This document shows positions 35,628 through 47,604 of a DNA stretch of 64,000 nucleotides, piece after piece; the stretch's first letter is position 1, and each line of letters opens with the position of its first letter. Below the pieces are notes generated by a model, which saw nothing but the letters and a program-made list of their open reading frames with translations, made no database searches and had not been told where the DNA came from. Position numbers and translations under genes: made by a program. This DNA is from Ophiosphaerella korrae (lineage: Eukaryota > Ascomycota > Dothideomycetes > Pleosporales > Phaeosphaeriaceae): contig JALNQF010000028.1 in assembly GCA_028456385.1 (NCBI GenBank), forward strand, positions 284,209 to 348,208, in the 5' to 3' direction.

Positions 35628-36639
35628 GATAGGGAATACACGGCGCTGCAAGCTGGCCCTGACGGCGCTTCCTCGTGACGCTAGCAGGAGTGTGACGTCT
35701 GTCGGTTCGTGCGCTCGGCTTGATTTTTACGTTATTGCTGTTGTGGGATTGGGCGGGGAGGACAAAGAGAGGCCGTAGGGAACATGGCACCTGCAGGGTC
35801 CAGTCTTGCCGAGCGAGGCCGGAAGAGGAAATGTGCTGTGTGAGAGTGAAGCAGATGAGGAAGGAAGGGAGGCGTGAGGGAGACGCGAGGGAGACGTGAG
35901 AAGTGAGGTTGTGGGGGGAGATCCGGGGTATCTGTGCAAGGAGGGCCGAGGGCTGCCAGAGAGCGATAGACAGATAGTGGGTAGATAGGTGGTCTAATGA
36001 TAAAGATAATGAAAGGCCCTACTGTGCCCGCTGCCACCCACCACCTACCTGCTGTGGTATCCATCGAGGCTGGACCAAGCACGAGACAGGCTGCAGCCGT
36101 GCGACTCTGTCACGCCGCTTACCTCTCAGGCACGGCTGGACGGCTGGGCAGTGGCTGAGAGGCTACCACGTCGCTGCTGCACATCCACATGGCCGGCAAG
36201 CGATGAAGCCAGGCAGATCCTCGCGCCTCGCAGACCGCGGCTCTGTGATTGGCCGTGGCCCAACGCCCATCCGATCTCATGTGCGCAACTCCACTTTGTG
36301 CTGCAGCCCTGCCACTTCAGCCCGCCGTCCTGTCTGCTGGAACCCAGGGCAGACGGCGCCGCACAATCAACACGCTCATCCAGATGCTGCCTCTGGATGC
36401 ACCGACACAACTGTCGTGGTTTGTGAGCAGAGCCGTCCGCCCGCCCTCCACGGCCCATCAAGTTGACCGACCGGTTACCGAAGCAGCCGGCCTGTCATAG
36501 TGCTTATCGTTATCTCATCGCGGATGCTAATGCACGCAAGTCTGTCTTGCAGAACTGGTGACACCCTGCACGCATCCCGAGACTGTGGGGTGATTTGCTG
36601 CCGGCGCCGCTGATTCACAGGTACTAACGTGTTCCGCCA
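35628..36639. other. GC-rich, pyrimidine-skewed upstream region of the 34.2-35.6 kb gene
   Basis: On the plus strand, 35760-36000 is strongly purine-rich (repeats of gaggg, gggag and gagac), that is, a CT-rich leader on the coding strand of the minus-strand gene. Pyrimidine-rich tracts are common in fungal promoters and leaders. 36050-36640 is GC-rich with several overlapping short frames that look like shadows. No gene is called. Confidence 0.5.
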
Positions 36640-37130
36640 CTGCAACTATTTCAAGATACCTATTTAACTTATTAGATATTGTGTTTTGTAGTTCTAGACG
36701 TGTAGCAATTTGGCTTGAAATTGGGGGCTAAAGCTCAACAACTTAAAATAGCTGGGCATAGTATGTATCCTAAGACTTTAATAGGAGCTTCTAAGTAGCT
36801 ATAAGAAGTTTATTGTACATTTTTTGAACTTATTATTAAGTTACTGTTGAGATAATAGGATATGGTGTTTACCAGTTTTGGTGAATTTTGAGGTGCGCAG
36901 CATACTGTCAGGCTACGAGCCAGGCCAGAGCTGCGCGAGCGCGCGAGCCGAAGGCAAGCCGAAGCGGAAGGGCCCGGAGGGTCCTTGGGCAACATATACT
37001 GTTCTACTTCGATAATCAACCTTGTTGATTATTCGCACCTTTTTGGTTGTTTGCCGCAGTGGAGCAGAGCTGTGTTCTGCTACGTAGTGCACCCTACTAC
37101 ATAGTATGTACAGCTGCACTGCGCACAAAA
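36640..37130. repeat. AT-rich patch with adjacent GC-rich inverted-repeat sequence; possible decayed transposon end
   Basis: About 240 bp of AT-rich, TpA-containing sequence (36640-36890) adjoins an abrupt GC-rich stretch with GAGC/GCGC/GCCGAAG repeats (36920-36985). A perfect 9-bp inverted repeat follows: ATAATCAAC at 37012-37020, a 3-nt loop, and GTTGATTAT at 37024-37032. The abrupt composition change and hairpin recall a MITE or a transposon terminus, but no coding remnant or target duplication was found. Confidence 0.35.
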
Positions 37131-37682
37131 GGATTTTTCGTCGCTTGAATTACCAACTGCTGCTTTTCTTGACCTAAAGCGGAAGGTGAGACGTCCCACT
37201 TTTCAAAGCGCAGCTTTCGGACCTTCACCCTAGTACCTTGTTCCCATCCACGCAGAATGCCTAATCTAAACATCTGAACAATCAAGAAAGCTTTCCAGAA
37301 CCCACACCGTGACATGCGACCCAGGCTCCCTATCAAAACATGCCGCCCCGCAAACGCCATTGACCCACCAAACCCCCACCACTAACCAGCCAACCAACCA
37401 ATGTCAAAGAAAAGAAGTTGAGCTTGGACCTGCCACAGCGTCCAAGGAGTTGAGTCGAAACCAACACCCCCAAAATATCACAGCCGACTCAAGCTGTGTC
37501 TGGTGTAAGAACAATTACAAAACAAGACATGCAAATAGGCCCGTACTAGGTCATCGAGAAGAATCAGAGAAGAATTGCCGTCTTGGGCCAACAAGGAAAA
37601 TTCATCTCCTCAAAGGCCTTCACTCGTCGGGTACCAGGCTACCAGATGTGCATCCTCGTTGGATATGGCTGAAGGTGATGCC
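37131..37682. other. Intergenic region downstream of ASE1
   Basis: About 550 bp with the presumed 3' UTR of the minus-strand ASE1 gene. A plus-strand frame at 37309-37689 is low-complexity and is judged spurious. Confidence 0.45.
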
Positions 37683-40047
37683 TCAGTAGTCACCGTCATC
37701 AGTCCAGCCCGCCTCTGAACCCTCAACTACGCGAACCATTCGGCCGTCGTTTTCTATCATCAGCTCTCCACCGTCCACGTTTCGAATGCTTCTGATCTTC
37801 TTGCCTTGCACCCCTCGCGGACTGGCTGCATGACCGCCTTCAGGCGTGAAGCGCTTCATCTGTCGTTGGCGATATTGGTGGAACTCAATATCATTCTCAG
37901 GAGCATCATCTGACCGTTCGCTGAATGTTTCCCAGTTCTCTGACCCCGACTGCATCGTGGCGCCTGTGCCAGTTGATGACGTTTGCGAGATCTGACGACT
38001 GCTAGATGATGACAGTGATGGTGGCGCATACGATGGTGCATAGCCTGGACGAACACTGTGACTATGCGACATATATGCTCTGTCATCGTACGGGTCCTCT
38101 GGTGGCACACTTCGCACTACGCTCTCGCTCCGGTCGCCTCGATTAAATTCAAAGCGATTCATCGGAGTACTAGCAGGCTGTGGCGGAACAAAAAGGTCCT
38201 TCATCCGTGGAGGCGGGGCCATTGGAGGAAGCATCTTCCGAATTGTCGCAGAGTCTTCACGTGAAGGCGGTGGGGGTCGACGCTCAGGTGAGTTACCACC
38301 ATGAGGCATGTTCTTTAGTGGAGCACGAGCAGGAATCTTGGACGGACTCTTCGCCCCTGATACTATAGACATTACGGAACTGCCAAGGGGATTGTGAGAT
38401 ACGCTGGCACTGAAATTGGATACGGGCGTCTTTGCTCGTCCTGGAGGTGGCCCACGAATTGTCCCAGGGCGACTAGCGGGCGCGGACTTGGGGGCGGTTG
38501 CTGGTTTGGTAGGCATACCGGAATTCGAAGGCGTCTTTGCTCGAGGAGGGGGAGCCCGTGATGATGCAGCGTGCATCTCATCTAGGTACCGATGGCCCTG
38601 GACAAGGAAAGGCCGGCCATACTCATCCTCCCATGACTCAAGTGCGGTTTTCAAATCCTAGATTATGATCAGAACATACTCAATAGCGACAGACTGGTAC
38701 ACGTACGGCTTCGACCTTGGGCAGCTCCTTTGCGATGCGCTTACGCATCTTCTCTTCGCGCAGCAGCTTCCCTGGGTCTCGCTTCTCTCCCTTTTGACCA
38801 CGCGCCATTAACCGCGACGCGTCTTGGCTCGACTGCTGCAGCTCGTTGCGCTCTTTGATCAGGTCGCGATGTCGATCGATTTTCTGCAGTATGGGCAGAC
38901 GCTGGTCTTTCAATGCCTCAAGTCGGTTGATCTCAGCTTCATGCGCCGAGAGTAGGGCATCGCTGCAGACATCAGAGAAGGCAGGTGTGAAGTCGAGCAT
39001 CTCCTCCTCGGAAAAGTAGAGGGCGTCCCATAGCTCTTGGAGCTTACATCTTGCTTCCTCGACGAACAAATGTAGGTTCTGGCGTTTCAGCTCGTTCAAC
39101 CTAGCCAACTCATCTTCGAATTCGTTGATTGTTCGCAGCCCACACCCGCGGTTACTGTTCAAAAACTGCTTTCGCTCGCGCTGCTCAATGCCCAGTCGCT
39201 CCCACAGCTCTTCAATAGTGTTACGTAGCTGACCCAGACGTCTCTCCCGACTGCGCTTGTCTTCCAGTAGTCGCTCCTTCTTCGCCATCAACTGCGCCAG
39301 ATCGTCCTTGTGTAGACCGAGCTGTTCTGGTGTGTCGCGATAGCATTGGACAATAGTGCTGTCTGTCTGTGCCTGCGGGGTGCCGAGCTCTGCCCACAAC
39401 TGGATGATTTCCTGGCACGTAATCGTCACTGTGTTGATCCGCCTAGTGTATTCTTCGTAAACACGAGTGAATTCATTGTCCAGCTTGGTAACATATGAAG
39501 ACGAGATGTCGAAAGAGGGGGAAATAGAAGCATTTTGTGCGGTAGGTGGGAGCTTGATCTCAACAAAGGAGGCCTCAAGATGCGAGGCGTACGACTCAAG
39601 GGCTTCTGCGAGTTTGCGCACCTGCTCGAAACGCTCACGATGCAGCTTGCTGACTGCGCTGTATTTTTCTTTCAAACCCTGCAAGCAGCGCGTCAATGGG
39701 TATGTGATGGGGATGTCGTGGTGGTCGTCATAGTTGGGGTTCGACTTGTTGTCGTCAAGCGATGCCTCCATCTGTTTGATAGTCTTGATTAGGCGATGCG
39801 CTTCTTCCGTCATTTCGTGTTTTTCATTTGTCACTTGTCGCAGCTGGTTGTGCAGGGTCTCGGACAGCGCGGAGAAGAGCTAGGGACGTGTCAGCGATGT
39901 TTGGTTGGGAAGCTGCAGGGTAGCGCGTCACGGTACCTCTGCCTCGCGCGAGTCTCGCTCATGGCTGGGCACGCCAATTTCGTCGAAAAGGCCATGCAGC
40001 TGGCCGATGATGGTGGTGACCTGCTGGGCGAGGTAGCTTGTGTCCAT
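37683..40047 (-). CDS. ASE1: Anaphase spindle elongation protein Ase1 (PRC1/MAP65 family)
   Basis: Dimeric antiparallel-microtubule crosslinker of the spindle midzone. Three exons (40047-39937, 39879-38707, 38657-37683; introns 57 and 49 bp) give 752 residues. The N-terminal region is coiled coil (GQLHGLFDEIGVPSHERDSR, then the helical rod with YPLTRCLQGLKEKYSAVSKL). The spectrin-like microtubule-binding domain has the family's recognisable segments: EARCKLQELWDALYFSEEEM, FSDVCSDALLSAHEAEINRL, KLLREEKMRKRIAKELPKVE, and across intron 2 LKTALESWEDEYGRPFLVQG. The C-terminal 300 residues are Pro/Ser/Arg-rich and disordered with many S/T-P sites, consistent with the Cdk-regulated tail of yeast Ase1. 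Both intron phases are zero. The start lies 15 codons inside a slightly longer open frame that has no upstream ATG. Confidence 0.92.
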
Positions 40048-41578
40048 GGTGACTGCAGCCCTGCCAGCACTTTTGTCAACTGCGCATGCACTATGCGTGT
40101 GTGATGGGTGCAAAAGTGCGGAAAAGGCAAAGGGAAGATGGGCTGTTGGAGATGATGGTTGGGCGAGGTGCAGGTACGGTGCAGATGTGCGCGGCCTGGT
40201 GGTCATAGTGGCTCGCGTTTGGTTTATTTCTGGTCGTGGTTGTCAGGGGCAACCGCCGCCCGCACGGCATCACGAGTTGCGAGAAGCCCGTTTCACCTCA
40301 AGTCACCATTGCACCACTCAAGTGCGGGGCATCGTTCAGCAAAACAAGGAACACCTGTAATATCGCATACAGTATTTGTTGTGGCAATAATATGCCCTAC
40401 TCTGAGCATGGCGATGACGCTCTACTTGGTGGGTGCCCCTCTTGGAAGGCCAGGTGTGTGGTAGTTCCAGGCACGGGCTGGACAATTCTCTCTCACACAC
40501 CTTTTTTATCTGCTCAGAGACGCTGCATGTGACTAGGAAAGGGAGCCAGGAACGCTGCTTCGTGCTTGTCTATCCAAGGCGGCGACCCGCGCTTTTTCTA
40601 CGCCACCTCCCCTTACCGTGTAGTCTGACCTCGCCTCCTTATTACCGCAATATCGCTGCACATCTACCCGAACACCGAATGCCGTTTTTGCAAATTACAA
40701 GTACTCCACACCTCACCCATATCCAGAGTAGTAATGGGTGGGAGTTGAGACACCCACTCCGCCTCTGCTTCCGCACATGCAGCGCCAATATCGTAATAGG
40801 CCGCTCGGCTGCTCATGCTCTCCACTAACTACACAACATCTCCTTTCTTGTCTTCTAGCTTCAATGCTCACAATAGAATCAAATGCAGGCCCGATGCAGG
40901 TCCGATGCAGGTCCGATGCAGGTCCCTCCTCGGCAGCGCGGAACCCATCGCAGACACTGCCGTCCATCGCTACGAGGTAGCTTCCAAAGCCATTGTTCTA
41001 CGCATCTTCTCCTTCATCCTTACAGGGGTAGATACTAATCATCATGTCTAAACTTCACCTTCAATCTTCGATCCTATGCTCAAAGGATCATCGCCGCTTG
41101 ACTCCAATGCAATATCCCCTGCACGAGATCTTCAACAATAGAAAATTGGCATCAAGTTGTCGATTGGGGGGCAACGGACTACAGAATTCCTATTCCCGGT
41201 CCTTCCCCTTGGATGCCGCTTCGCTTGGACACTCCCGAGCGCCGAACTAGGCAATATTCAGGGCAGGAACAGGTTGTGCCAAGAGCTTAAATTCCGTTTT
41301 GGGGCAAGTGTGGTAGAAGGTAAGCTAGGCAAGCATCGCGAGAAGCTCGCCATGGCATTGCTAGCTCCTTCGGATCCCTGTTCTTCAAAAAGTGGAATGG
41401 TCACCTCCGTTGACTGAAGATATTCACCACCAACATGATGATTGCTAGAGCATCTGACCTAGCAATAGTGACATTGGGCTTCTTGGAATATCAACTTCGG
41501 ACGCCGACCCATGTCATGCTGGCCTTGGCTGGGAGGAGCTATTAGGAGAGGGTTGCTTTGCAAGTCATTGACAAAGTG
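40048..41578. other. 1.5 kb intergenic region between ASE1 and the secreted protein gene
   Basis: Must contain both divergent promoters. It holds an 11-bp tandem repeat (listed separately) and several short overlapping frames that look like shadows. No supported gene. Confidence 0.5.
40882..40925. repeat. Four-copy 11-bp tandem repeat
   Basis: Unit GATGCAGGTCC: three exact copies (40893-40925) preceded by one copy with two mismatches (40882-40892). Intergenic minisatellite; the odd unit length makes coding unlikely. Such arrays vary in length between strains. Confidence 0.85.
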
Positions 41579-41586
41579 TATAAATA
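41579..41586 (+). promoter_or_regulatory. Probable TATA box of the secreted-protein gene
   Basis: TATAAATA lies 70 bp upstream of the ATG at 41649 and matches the TATA consensus well. This suggests regulated rather than housekeeping expression. Confidence 0.5.
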
Positions 41587-41648
41587 CTTGATGAAACTCG
41601 CTCTTATTGAATATCTCATCTCATCAGCATCCCCAGATCCGAGTCATT

Positions 41649-43578
41649 ATGTATCGTCTCTCACCATTCCTGTCAATCTTGTCACTTGCCTCCGTAGGCT
41701 TTGCCCAGGTCCCAGCCATAACCCCATTCTGGGTAATTGGCAGCCTGGACGGGTAAGTGGTTGATATATCCCCATACCTAACCAATTCTGACTCTTCTTA
41801 GATGCACTGCCGGCACAGAATTTAATGCTGGTGGCTCCATCCAAGTCAATGGTTTCAACATCAGCGTACCAAAGAATCTTATTGTACAGTTCCCGACCGT
41901 CTTCGCACCATTCAAAGACCTGTGCTCTGCCGGTGCCGGGGGTTTTGAAACTACTGTCATGGGCAACGTAGTCGATGGCACCGTGATCGCTGGCCAGATT
42001 GTCGTCGCCCAGAGATTCACCCTCGAAGCCAGTCAAGGTTACATCACAGCCATCAATGAAGATGGTTCCATCCAAGTTTCTGGAGGTTTGAAAGTCCGCA
42101 TCAACGACCCTGACGGCTTATTCGGTCCCAAGGTAGAGACACCGCCTATGTGGGTGGCAGATACCGGTAGCCCAAGTGTCACTTCGTTCTCTGGATTTCC
42201 CATGTGTATTCCCTATCCTGGCAACACGGAAAAGTGCCTGACTTCGAACCGCCCTGCCGGCCAAGCTTTCACTCCTCCTGACCCACTTCGTATGGTTCCT
42301 TTCCAAGTTGGTGATTTCATCGTGTTTTCTGGTCTTAAAGCCGGCGCCAATGAAATTCTCGCATCCGATATCATGTGCAGCAGCCTCCACATCACAACTC
42401 AAGCTGGCACTGATGTCCCTAATTACATTCGTGTCGAGGAGTTTCTTGTTGGTATCCCTGATCCTGCTGCCAATGTTGAGTTCGCAGATATCCGGGTTAT
42501 CGGTTTCCTCTCGAGCTGCCCGAATGCAGTAGTCACCATCAGCGCTATCGACGTCGACCCGTGTACAGGCAAAGAGAGCTACCGCCAGATAACTACCGTA
42601 ACCCCTAGACAGCAAACTCGCTGCAAATTCGAAGCTCGAATTTCACCTCAAGGCCACGCTCCTTACACTCGCGAGTATCGCATTACAACAAATACTCCAG
42701 TCAAAGAGACCAAGGACGGCATTCAAGCTGGCCAGTACATTTCACCTGTGACCGAGTGGATCTTCCCAGAGGTTGACGTCCCCGGAACTAATGCTGGTCC
42801 GTATCCATTCACAGACATTGCAGATCTAGTTCAAGGAACTGTTTTGGATGGTAAACAATACGGACCCTTGAGCCCCTTCCCCGGTGCTGCACCTCCTGCA
42901 CCTTCAAAGACCTGCAGTCCTAGTGACCTCCCAGACCCAAACGCTACACCTAGTTCTATTGCGACTTCGACACCCGGTAACGTTGCGCCTGTTGCTTCCG
43001 TCGCACAAATTGCATCTGCCCAACGTGTAGGCACAAACTTTTTACTCGTCGGCTCAAATACGGAATCTAATTTGTCAAATAACGACCTTGACTTCAAGTG
43101 GACCCAAACCTCACCAACGTCGCCTTCTGCCAGTCTCACCAACGCCAACTCGCCCAGTGCTACTGTCAGCGCACCCCAGGTCACTGCAGAGACACCATTT
43201 GTGTTTGAGCTGGTGGTCAGTCTCAAGTCTAATCCGAACATCACGAGCAAGGCCAATGTCACTGTCCAAATCAATCCGACAGCGAGTGACACTGTCACCT
43301 TGGACACCTATACCTGGGAGTCGAAGCAGTCTGGCACAATCACCGTCGCATGCAGCTCCAACGTTGTAAATGGCGATAACAAGAAGATGTCTTTGTGGCT
43401 CAACAACGACAATCAAAAGATTGACATGACGCAAAATGGTCCCGGAAAGTGGTTCTATAGTTCAAGGAGTGTGGGCCAACCCACCAATCTGAAATGCGTC
43501 TCAGATCTGAAGGGTGAGAGTGCGCAAAGGAGCGGCACTGACACGACTGCCAAGAGGAGGAGACATGTCAGATGGTGA
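41649..43578 (+). CDS. Secreted protein with a C-terminal PKD/Ig-like domain, function unknown
   Basis: Two exons (41649-41752, 41802-43578; 49-bp intron with a CTAAC branch site) give 626 residues. A signal peptide is clear: MYRLSPFLSILSLASVGFAQ, with likely cleavage near residue 20. The first 380 residues form an unrecognised beta-rich region with about ten Cys (for example MCIPYPGNTEKC and SSCPNAVV), which suggests disulfides. A Pro/Ser/Thr linker (about 395-430) leads to a PKD/Ig-like module at about 431-528, with DLDFKWTQTSPTSPSASL, AETPFVFELVVSL and ANVTVQI, similar to the beta-sandwich of extracellular adhesion domains. The C-terminus is basic (AKRRRHVRW) with no GPI or membrane anchor. 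Possible roles are cell-wall association or adhesion; this is inference. I do not recognise a named family for the N-terminal part. Confidence 0.85.
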
Positions 43579-44449
43579 GCTATCAAGCCAGTATAGTATT
43601 GGTCAAGACAACAATGACTGTATTTTCCTGGGGCATACGCAGCTCAGGCTTTGGTTTAGTTCGTGGAATTGTTGGCATTATGACAGTTCGATCCTACTTA
43701 TTAGTTGGTTTGGGGTTGATTTTGGGTAGGGGTGTTTCTTCTAAGTAGCGCTACAGTAAATCTGTGTTGGATGAGGGTTGCCCGTTTTTTTTATTTTAAA
43801 TATGAATCATAGCTTATATGGTCTGGCAATTTTAAGAATTTGAATGAGAAATTGGCACTAGAGTTTTGATTCATTTTCAGTTCATAGTCGAACGCTTTAC
43901 ATAGATCATGCTGCACTTGTGACATGGGCAGGCACTGGAGCTCGTATTTAATGAGTTATAGCCTTGCTAAAACCGTGTTGCGCAAGTGCTAGTAATGTCA
44001 CAAGCACAAACTAAAATAATCTAAAGGTTTAACAGCCTTATCTAAACACGGTAAAGAGCCTTTTTGAAAACTCTTCCGAGTAAAGCTAGCATTGTGGTGT
44101 TAATAGAGCTGTAAGTTGAGTGTGTTCTTGAGGCTGCAATTCGGTGTAAGTACGAAGGTAAATAGCATGGCAGGAGGGAAAAGGGACTAGCACTCGGCAC
44201 GGTTGTCATACCGGGACGTGCACATGGATTATCTCGCTTATCCTCACACCCGAGGATCCGCCGCGCGCAATATTGATCTCGAACCCCAAACTTCAACATC
44301 GTGAACGACAGCGCCAACGAACGACAATCTCGCCCCGAGCATTCGACACAGTCAGTAAGAGCCCTGAGCCTCGACGAATATGTCATAGCATGCGCGTACT
44401 TATATTCACGCAGTAGCGACTCCACAAACCACTCACACAACTACACAAG
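43579..44449. other. Intergenic region upstream of RPS29
   Basis: About 870 bp; 43780-44040 is AT-rich but retains CpA and TpG, so it is not clearly RIP-affected. A minus-strand frame of 132 codons (44042-44440) has no domain and overlaps the RPS29 promoter; not called. Confidence 0.5.
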
Positions 44450-44859
44450 ATGTCTCACGAGTCTGTATGGTATTCGCGCCCTAGGACCTACGGCAAAGGC
44501 TCCCGCGAGTGGTACGTTAACAATCCCTTTGGAAGGAATGGTCTCAATATGCGGGAATCGCTGGAAGTGCGACACGGAAAATGGCAAATAAGAGCGGACA
44601 GACCAAGGGGGACACCAGCTCAGGGTAATGACTAACATTGTGCTTGTAGCCGCGTCTGCACCCATCCAGCCGGTCTTATTCGCAAGTATGGCCTCAACAT
44701 CTGCCGCCAATGCTTCCGCGAGAAGAGCGCCGACATTGGTTTCGTCAAGGTACGTCATTTAACCCTACACTACCTCCTACAACTCCACTTCCTATGTGGA
44801 CGGAACAATTTCTCCTCATAGTTATTACCCAGGGGCTAACATATGGGCAGCACCGATAA
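44450..44859 (+). CDS. RPS29: 40S ribosomal protein S29 (uS14)
   Basis: Zinc-binding small-subunit protein near the head of the 40S ribosome. Three exons (44450-44511, 44650-44749, 44851-44859) give 56 residues, the exact family size. The protein reads [20 protein letters not shown], then [20 protein letters not shown], then [16 protein letters not shown]. The four zinc ligands are the CxxC pairs CRVC and CRQC; the first Cys codon is split by intron 1. The last exon is only 9 nt (CAC CGA TAA); it is required because the frame otherwise runs on past FVK. It is preceded by a CTAAC branch site and GGGCAG. Introns are 138 and 101 bp, about twice the local average, as often seen in fungal ribosomal-protein genes. 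Confidence 0.95.
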
Positions 44860-45372
44860 ACCTTCAGACGAGTGCAAAGGCTGGAATAGAGATAGTGTGA
44901 AGGTGTGACGCGATGCAACCCGACGATGCATTTGGGCTAGACTCGAGCCACGGTCAACATGGAGCATGGAGTAAGAGTGCGTCAGGTGGCACAGTTCGGC
45001 ATGGCTTCCTTAGGACGCTGTTTCCTTATCGTCATCGATGGAGGAGAGATATCAGGCTACGATGACAAAATATCACACTGAGTTCATGACACCACATCAG
45101 TTGCTTGGAACGACACGTGTTGTAGAATGGACCTGTGAAGTACTAACTTGGTAAAGCGGGTCATGTTTCTGCCATTGGTACTAGCCTCTCACCTACCGAC
45201 TCTTCGCAACGCTACAAAATATATCCCTAGGACAGCACATGATGCTTCCCCGCCACATGTCATGTCTCAGGAAGTATTACTGAAATATGGGAAGTCAGTC
45301 TCGCTTGATTGATATTCAATTCACCATAACTGCGAAAGCGTACAGGCACTAGAGCACATGTCTATCGTGCGA
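44860..45372. other. Intergenic region between convergent RPS29 and POL12
   Basis: 513 bp containing both 3' UTRs. No open frame of note and no RNA gene recognised. Confidence 0.5.
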
Positions 45373-47604
45373 TTAGATTCTTACAATATCCACCCTCGTG
45401 CGTTCCCATAGCTTATGCGCTACCGCAAATCCTTTTACTCTCTCAGCCTCACTAATGACAGCAGGCTTAACAATGATGCGTGCATAAGTTCCCGCTGCGC
45501 GACGCTTCGCCAGCGTCCCAGGGTTGATTACGAGTACAGACTCGACGGCCTGGTTGTGGGTAAGCAGTCAGTTGCGTATTGAAGAGCATTGTTTCTTACC
45601 TTGACAGTGCCCTGTAACACGCTAGGCGTAATGAGAATATCTGGCCTCACATTCAACATCTCCCCTAGCTTGAGGTAACTTGTATCTAGCATGGCCCCCA
45701 ATGGAAGAAATGGACTTGGTCCTTGGTCTTCCTCCGCCGCTTCGCCTTCTGTCTCAGTTTTTTTGTCTGCCTTGTAGGGCTGTTTATCGACAGTCGCAGG
45801 AGGTGGGACAATCTTCTCTCTAACCATGGGCGGAAATAGCGGTAGAAAACTGCGTTGCTCAATGACATTGCGAGCACATCGCTCATAAATATTGACCATG
45901 CGCGACCTTTCACTGGCAAGTTCCTCCCTCCTCAGCATATCCAGTATATCAATGCTGCTCATACCCACCGTCATTTCGTTCATACTCAGCGTCATAGGGT
46001 TGGTAACGCATTGCACCATCTTTCCTGCCGCACCCAACCCTAATTCCTTTTTGAGGAATTTGTCCTGCGGGAATACAGCGTGATGATGATGTGCATCGCG
46101 CAGACTGGGTACGAGGATGATGTTACACGTGGGCACTCGTTTCGAGAAAGACTGTAAGGCTGTAGAAATATGGTATCGAAAGAGGTCGGTCATGGTTGCT
46201 TGATCGGGACTAGAATTTGGTGGCGCATCGAAATCTCCAGTTCGGATCTGAGGATGTTCTGCATCGAGAAAAGGGCCAGATAGGATTATGCTGTCAGCGA
46301 AGCATTCGGCTGCGTTGTCAAGAAAGGCGTGTAGAGGGGAGAAGTCCAGAGTTTGATCTGTTGTGTATGGGCCTGACGCTACCATTATGGTCAGAGGGCG
46401 CAGATTATCCGGATCAGAGTCAGGGGTGTCGAGGTAACGAGCAGTTATTGCATCAAGTTCGTCGGGCTTTGTTGCTGGTTGGTTAAGTAGCGGAAGAGAA
46501 AGAATTTCAGAGACAACGAAAACATCACCCGATGCGTTTGTCCCACGCAATGCGACGATTTGGCCGGGAAAGAAGTTGTATTTCGGTAGACTGTCGACAT
46601 TGAGAGGAACACGTCGCCCAGATCCATATCTTCGTGAGCCTTCCAGAACAAGCGCTGCGGCGTTGAGTTTGCCTTGACTGGAATCGCTTGCTATCCGTCC
46701 CACTGCAATAATCTCGCTCGGTGATTGGAAGTTTGGGTCTCCAAATGCGCTATCTTCTAGGCTCATATGATCCCGGACTAGTTCACGAAACTCGTCAATC
46801 CTGTCATCAAGGACTTCAGAAGCTTCTGATAATTTCATAGCCATTGTACGAAACGAAAATTTAGACATGTCAGTGTTGGCTTTGAGCTTGATGCGTGTTT
46901 CTTTTGGTTCTTCGGAAGGGGGCTCAGGGATGGCGATGTCGCCTTGCATGAATTGTTCAGTGATGTCGTTGGCGTTTTGCCGTGACGCGAAGTCGAAGGC
47001 TCTGTCGAGCTGTTAGGTGTATACTTCCGTCTGACAAAGATAATGACTTACGGCCCGCCGGTAGCCTCGCTCTTGAGCGTCCCAGTTGCTCCTGGGGAGC
47101 TCATCTCGTGCACCTTGCTAGCCTTGCCAGCTGGTGTCCGGAAATCTGACTTCCTCTTTACAGTGCTGCCATTGATTCCATTCAGGCCACTTGGCCGTGG
47201 CGTATTCGGCACCAAACCCTCTAGCCTGCATCATATCAGCCCCATGTATAGGTTGTACTATGCCCGCCGACCTACATATCATACATATCCCCGCCCTTTG
47301 CTCGGGGTGTCGGCTGCGCACGTTTAACGTCATTCCGCTGCTGAGCCTTCCCTCTGCTTTCACGCTCCAATTCATCTTTGACAGTCTTTTTGAAATCTCG
47401 CGCAGCCTTGATGTCCATTTTGCTCTCCTCCCCTCCCATCTTTATATTGTAAGCTTGCCATTTGAAATCGAGCTCTTCTGGGGATATGGAATACAGCCGC
47501 AGCATGGACTGCAGTTCATTGAGAATGTCAGCAGGAAACTCATCGTCTTTCGTGTCGCAATAGCGCTCAAAGCGCTCGGTCAATTCCGTGGTCAAGTCGT
47601 CCAT
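45373..47604 (-). CDS. POL12: DNA polymerase alpha B subunit (Pol12)
   Basis: Regulatory subunit of the DNA polymerase alpha-primase complex, needed to start replication and for telomere capping. Four exons (47604-47276, 47225-47052, 47001-45600, 45549-45373; introns each 50 bp) give 693 residues, close to yeast Pol12 (705). The N-terminal domain (MDDLTTELTERFERYC onward) is followed by a linker with SGLNGINGSTVKRKSDFRTP and GGPAFDFASRQNANDI, then the OB fold and the calcineurin-like, catalytically dead phosphoesterase domain: LTIMVASGPYTTDQTLDFSP, SIILSGPFLDAEHP, NIILVPSLRDAHHHHAVFPQ and LDTSYLKLGEMLNVRPDILI. The C-terminal exon supplies AVESVLVINPGTLAKRRAAG and TYARIIVKP. The acceptor of intron 2 is the second of two AGs (at 47002); the first gives the wrong phase. 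An in-frame ATG 15 codons upstream (47649) is an alternative start. Confidence 0.94.

Noticed and set aside
35198..35790. Several overlapping plus- and minus-strand frames of 88-150 codons
   Set aside because: Shadows of the GC-rich 5' part of the 34.2-35.6 kb gene; low-complexity and mutually exclusive.
40882..40925. Tandem repeat as a CRISPR-like array
   Set aside because: Units are 11 bp without spacers and the genome is fungal; it is a minisatellite.
44042..44440. Minus-strand frame of 132 codons upstream of RPS29
   Set aside because: Overlaps the RPS29 promoter, has no domain, and its composition looks like non-coding sequence.
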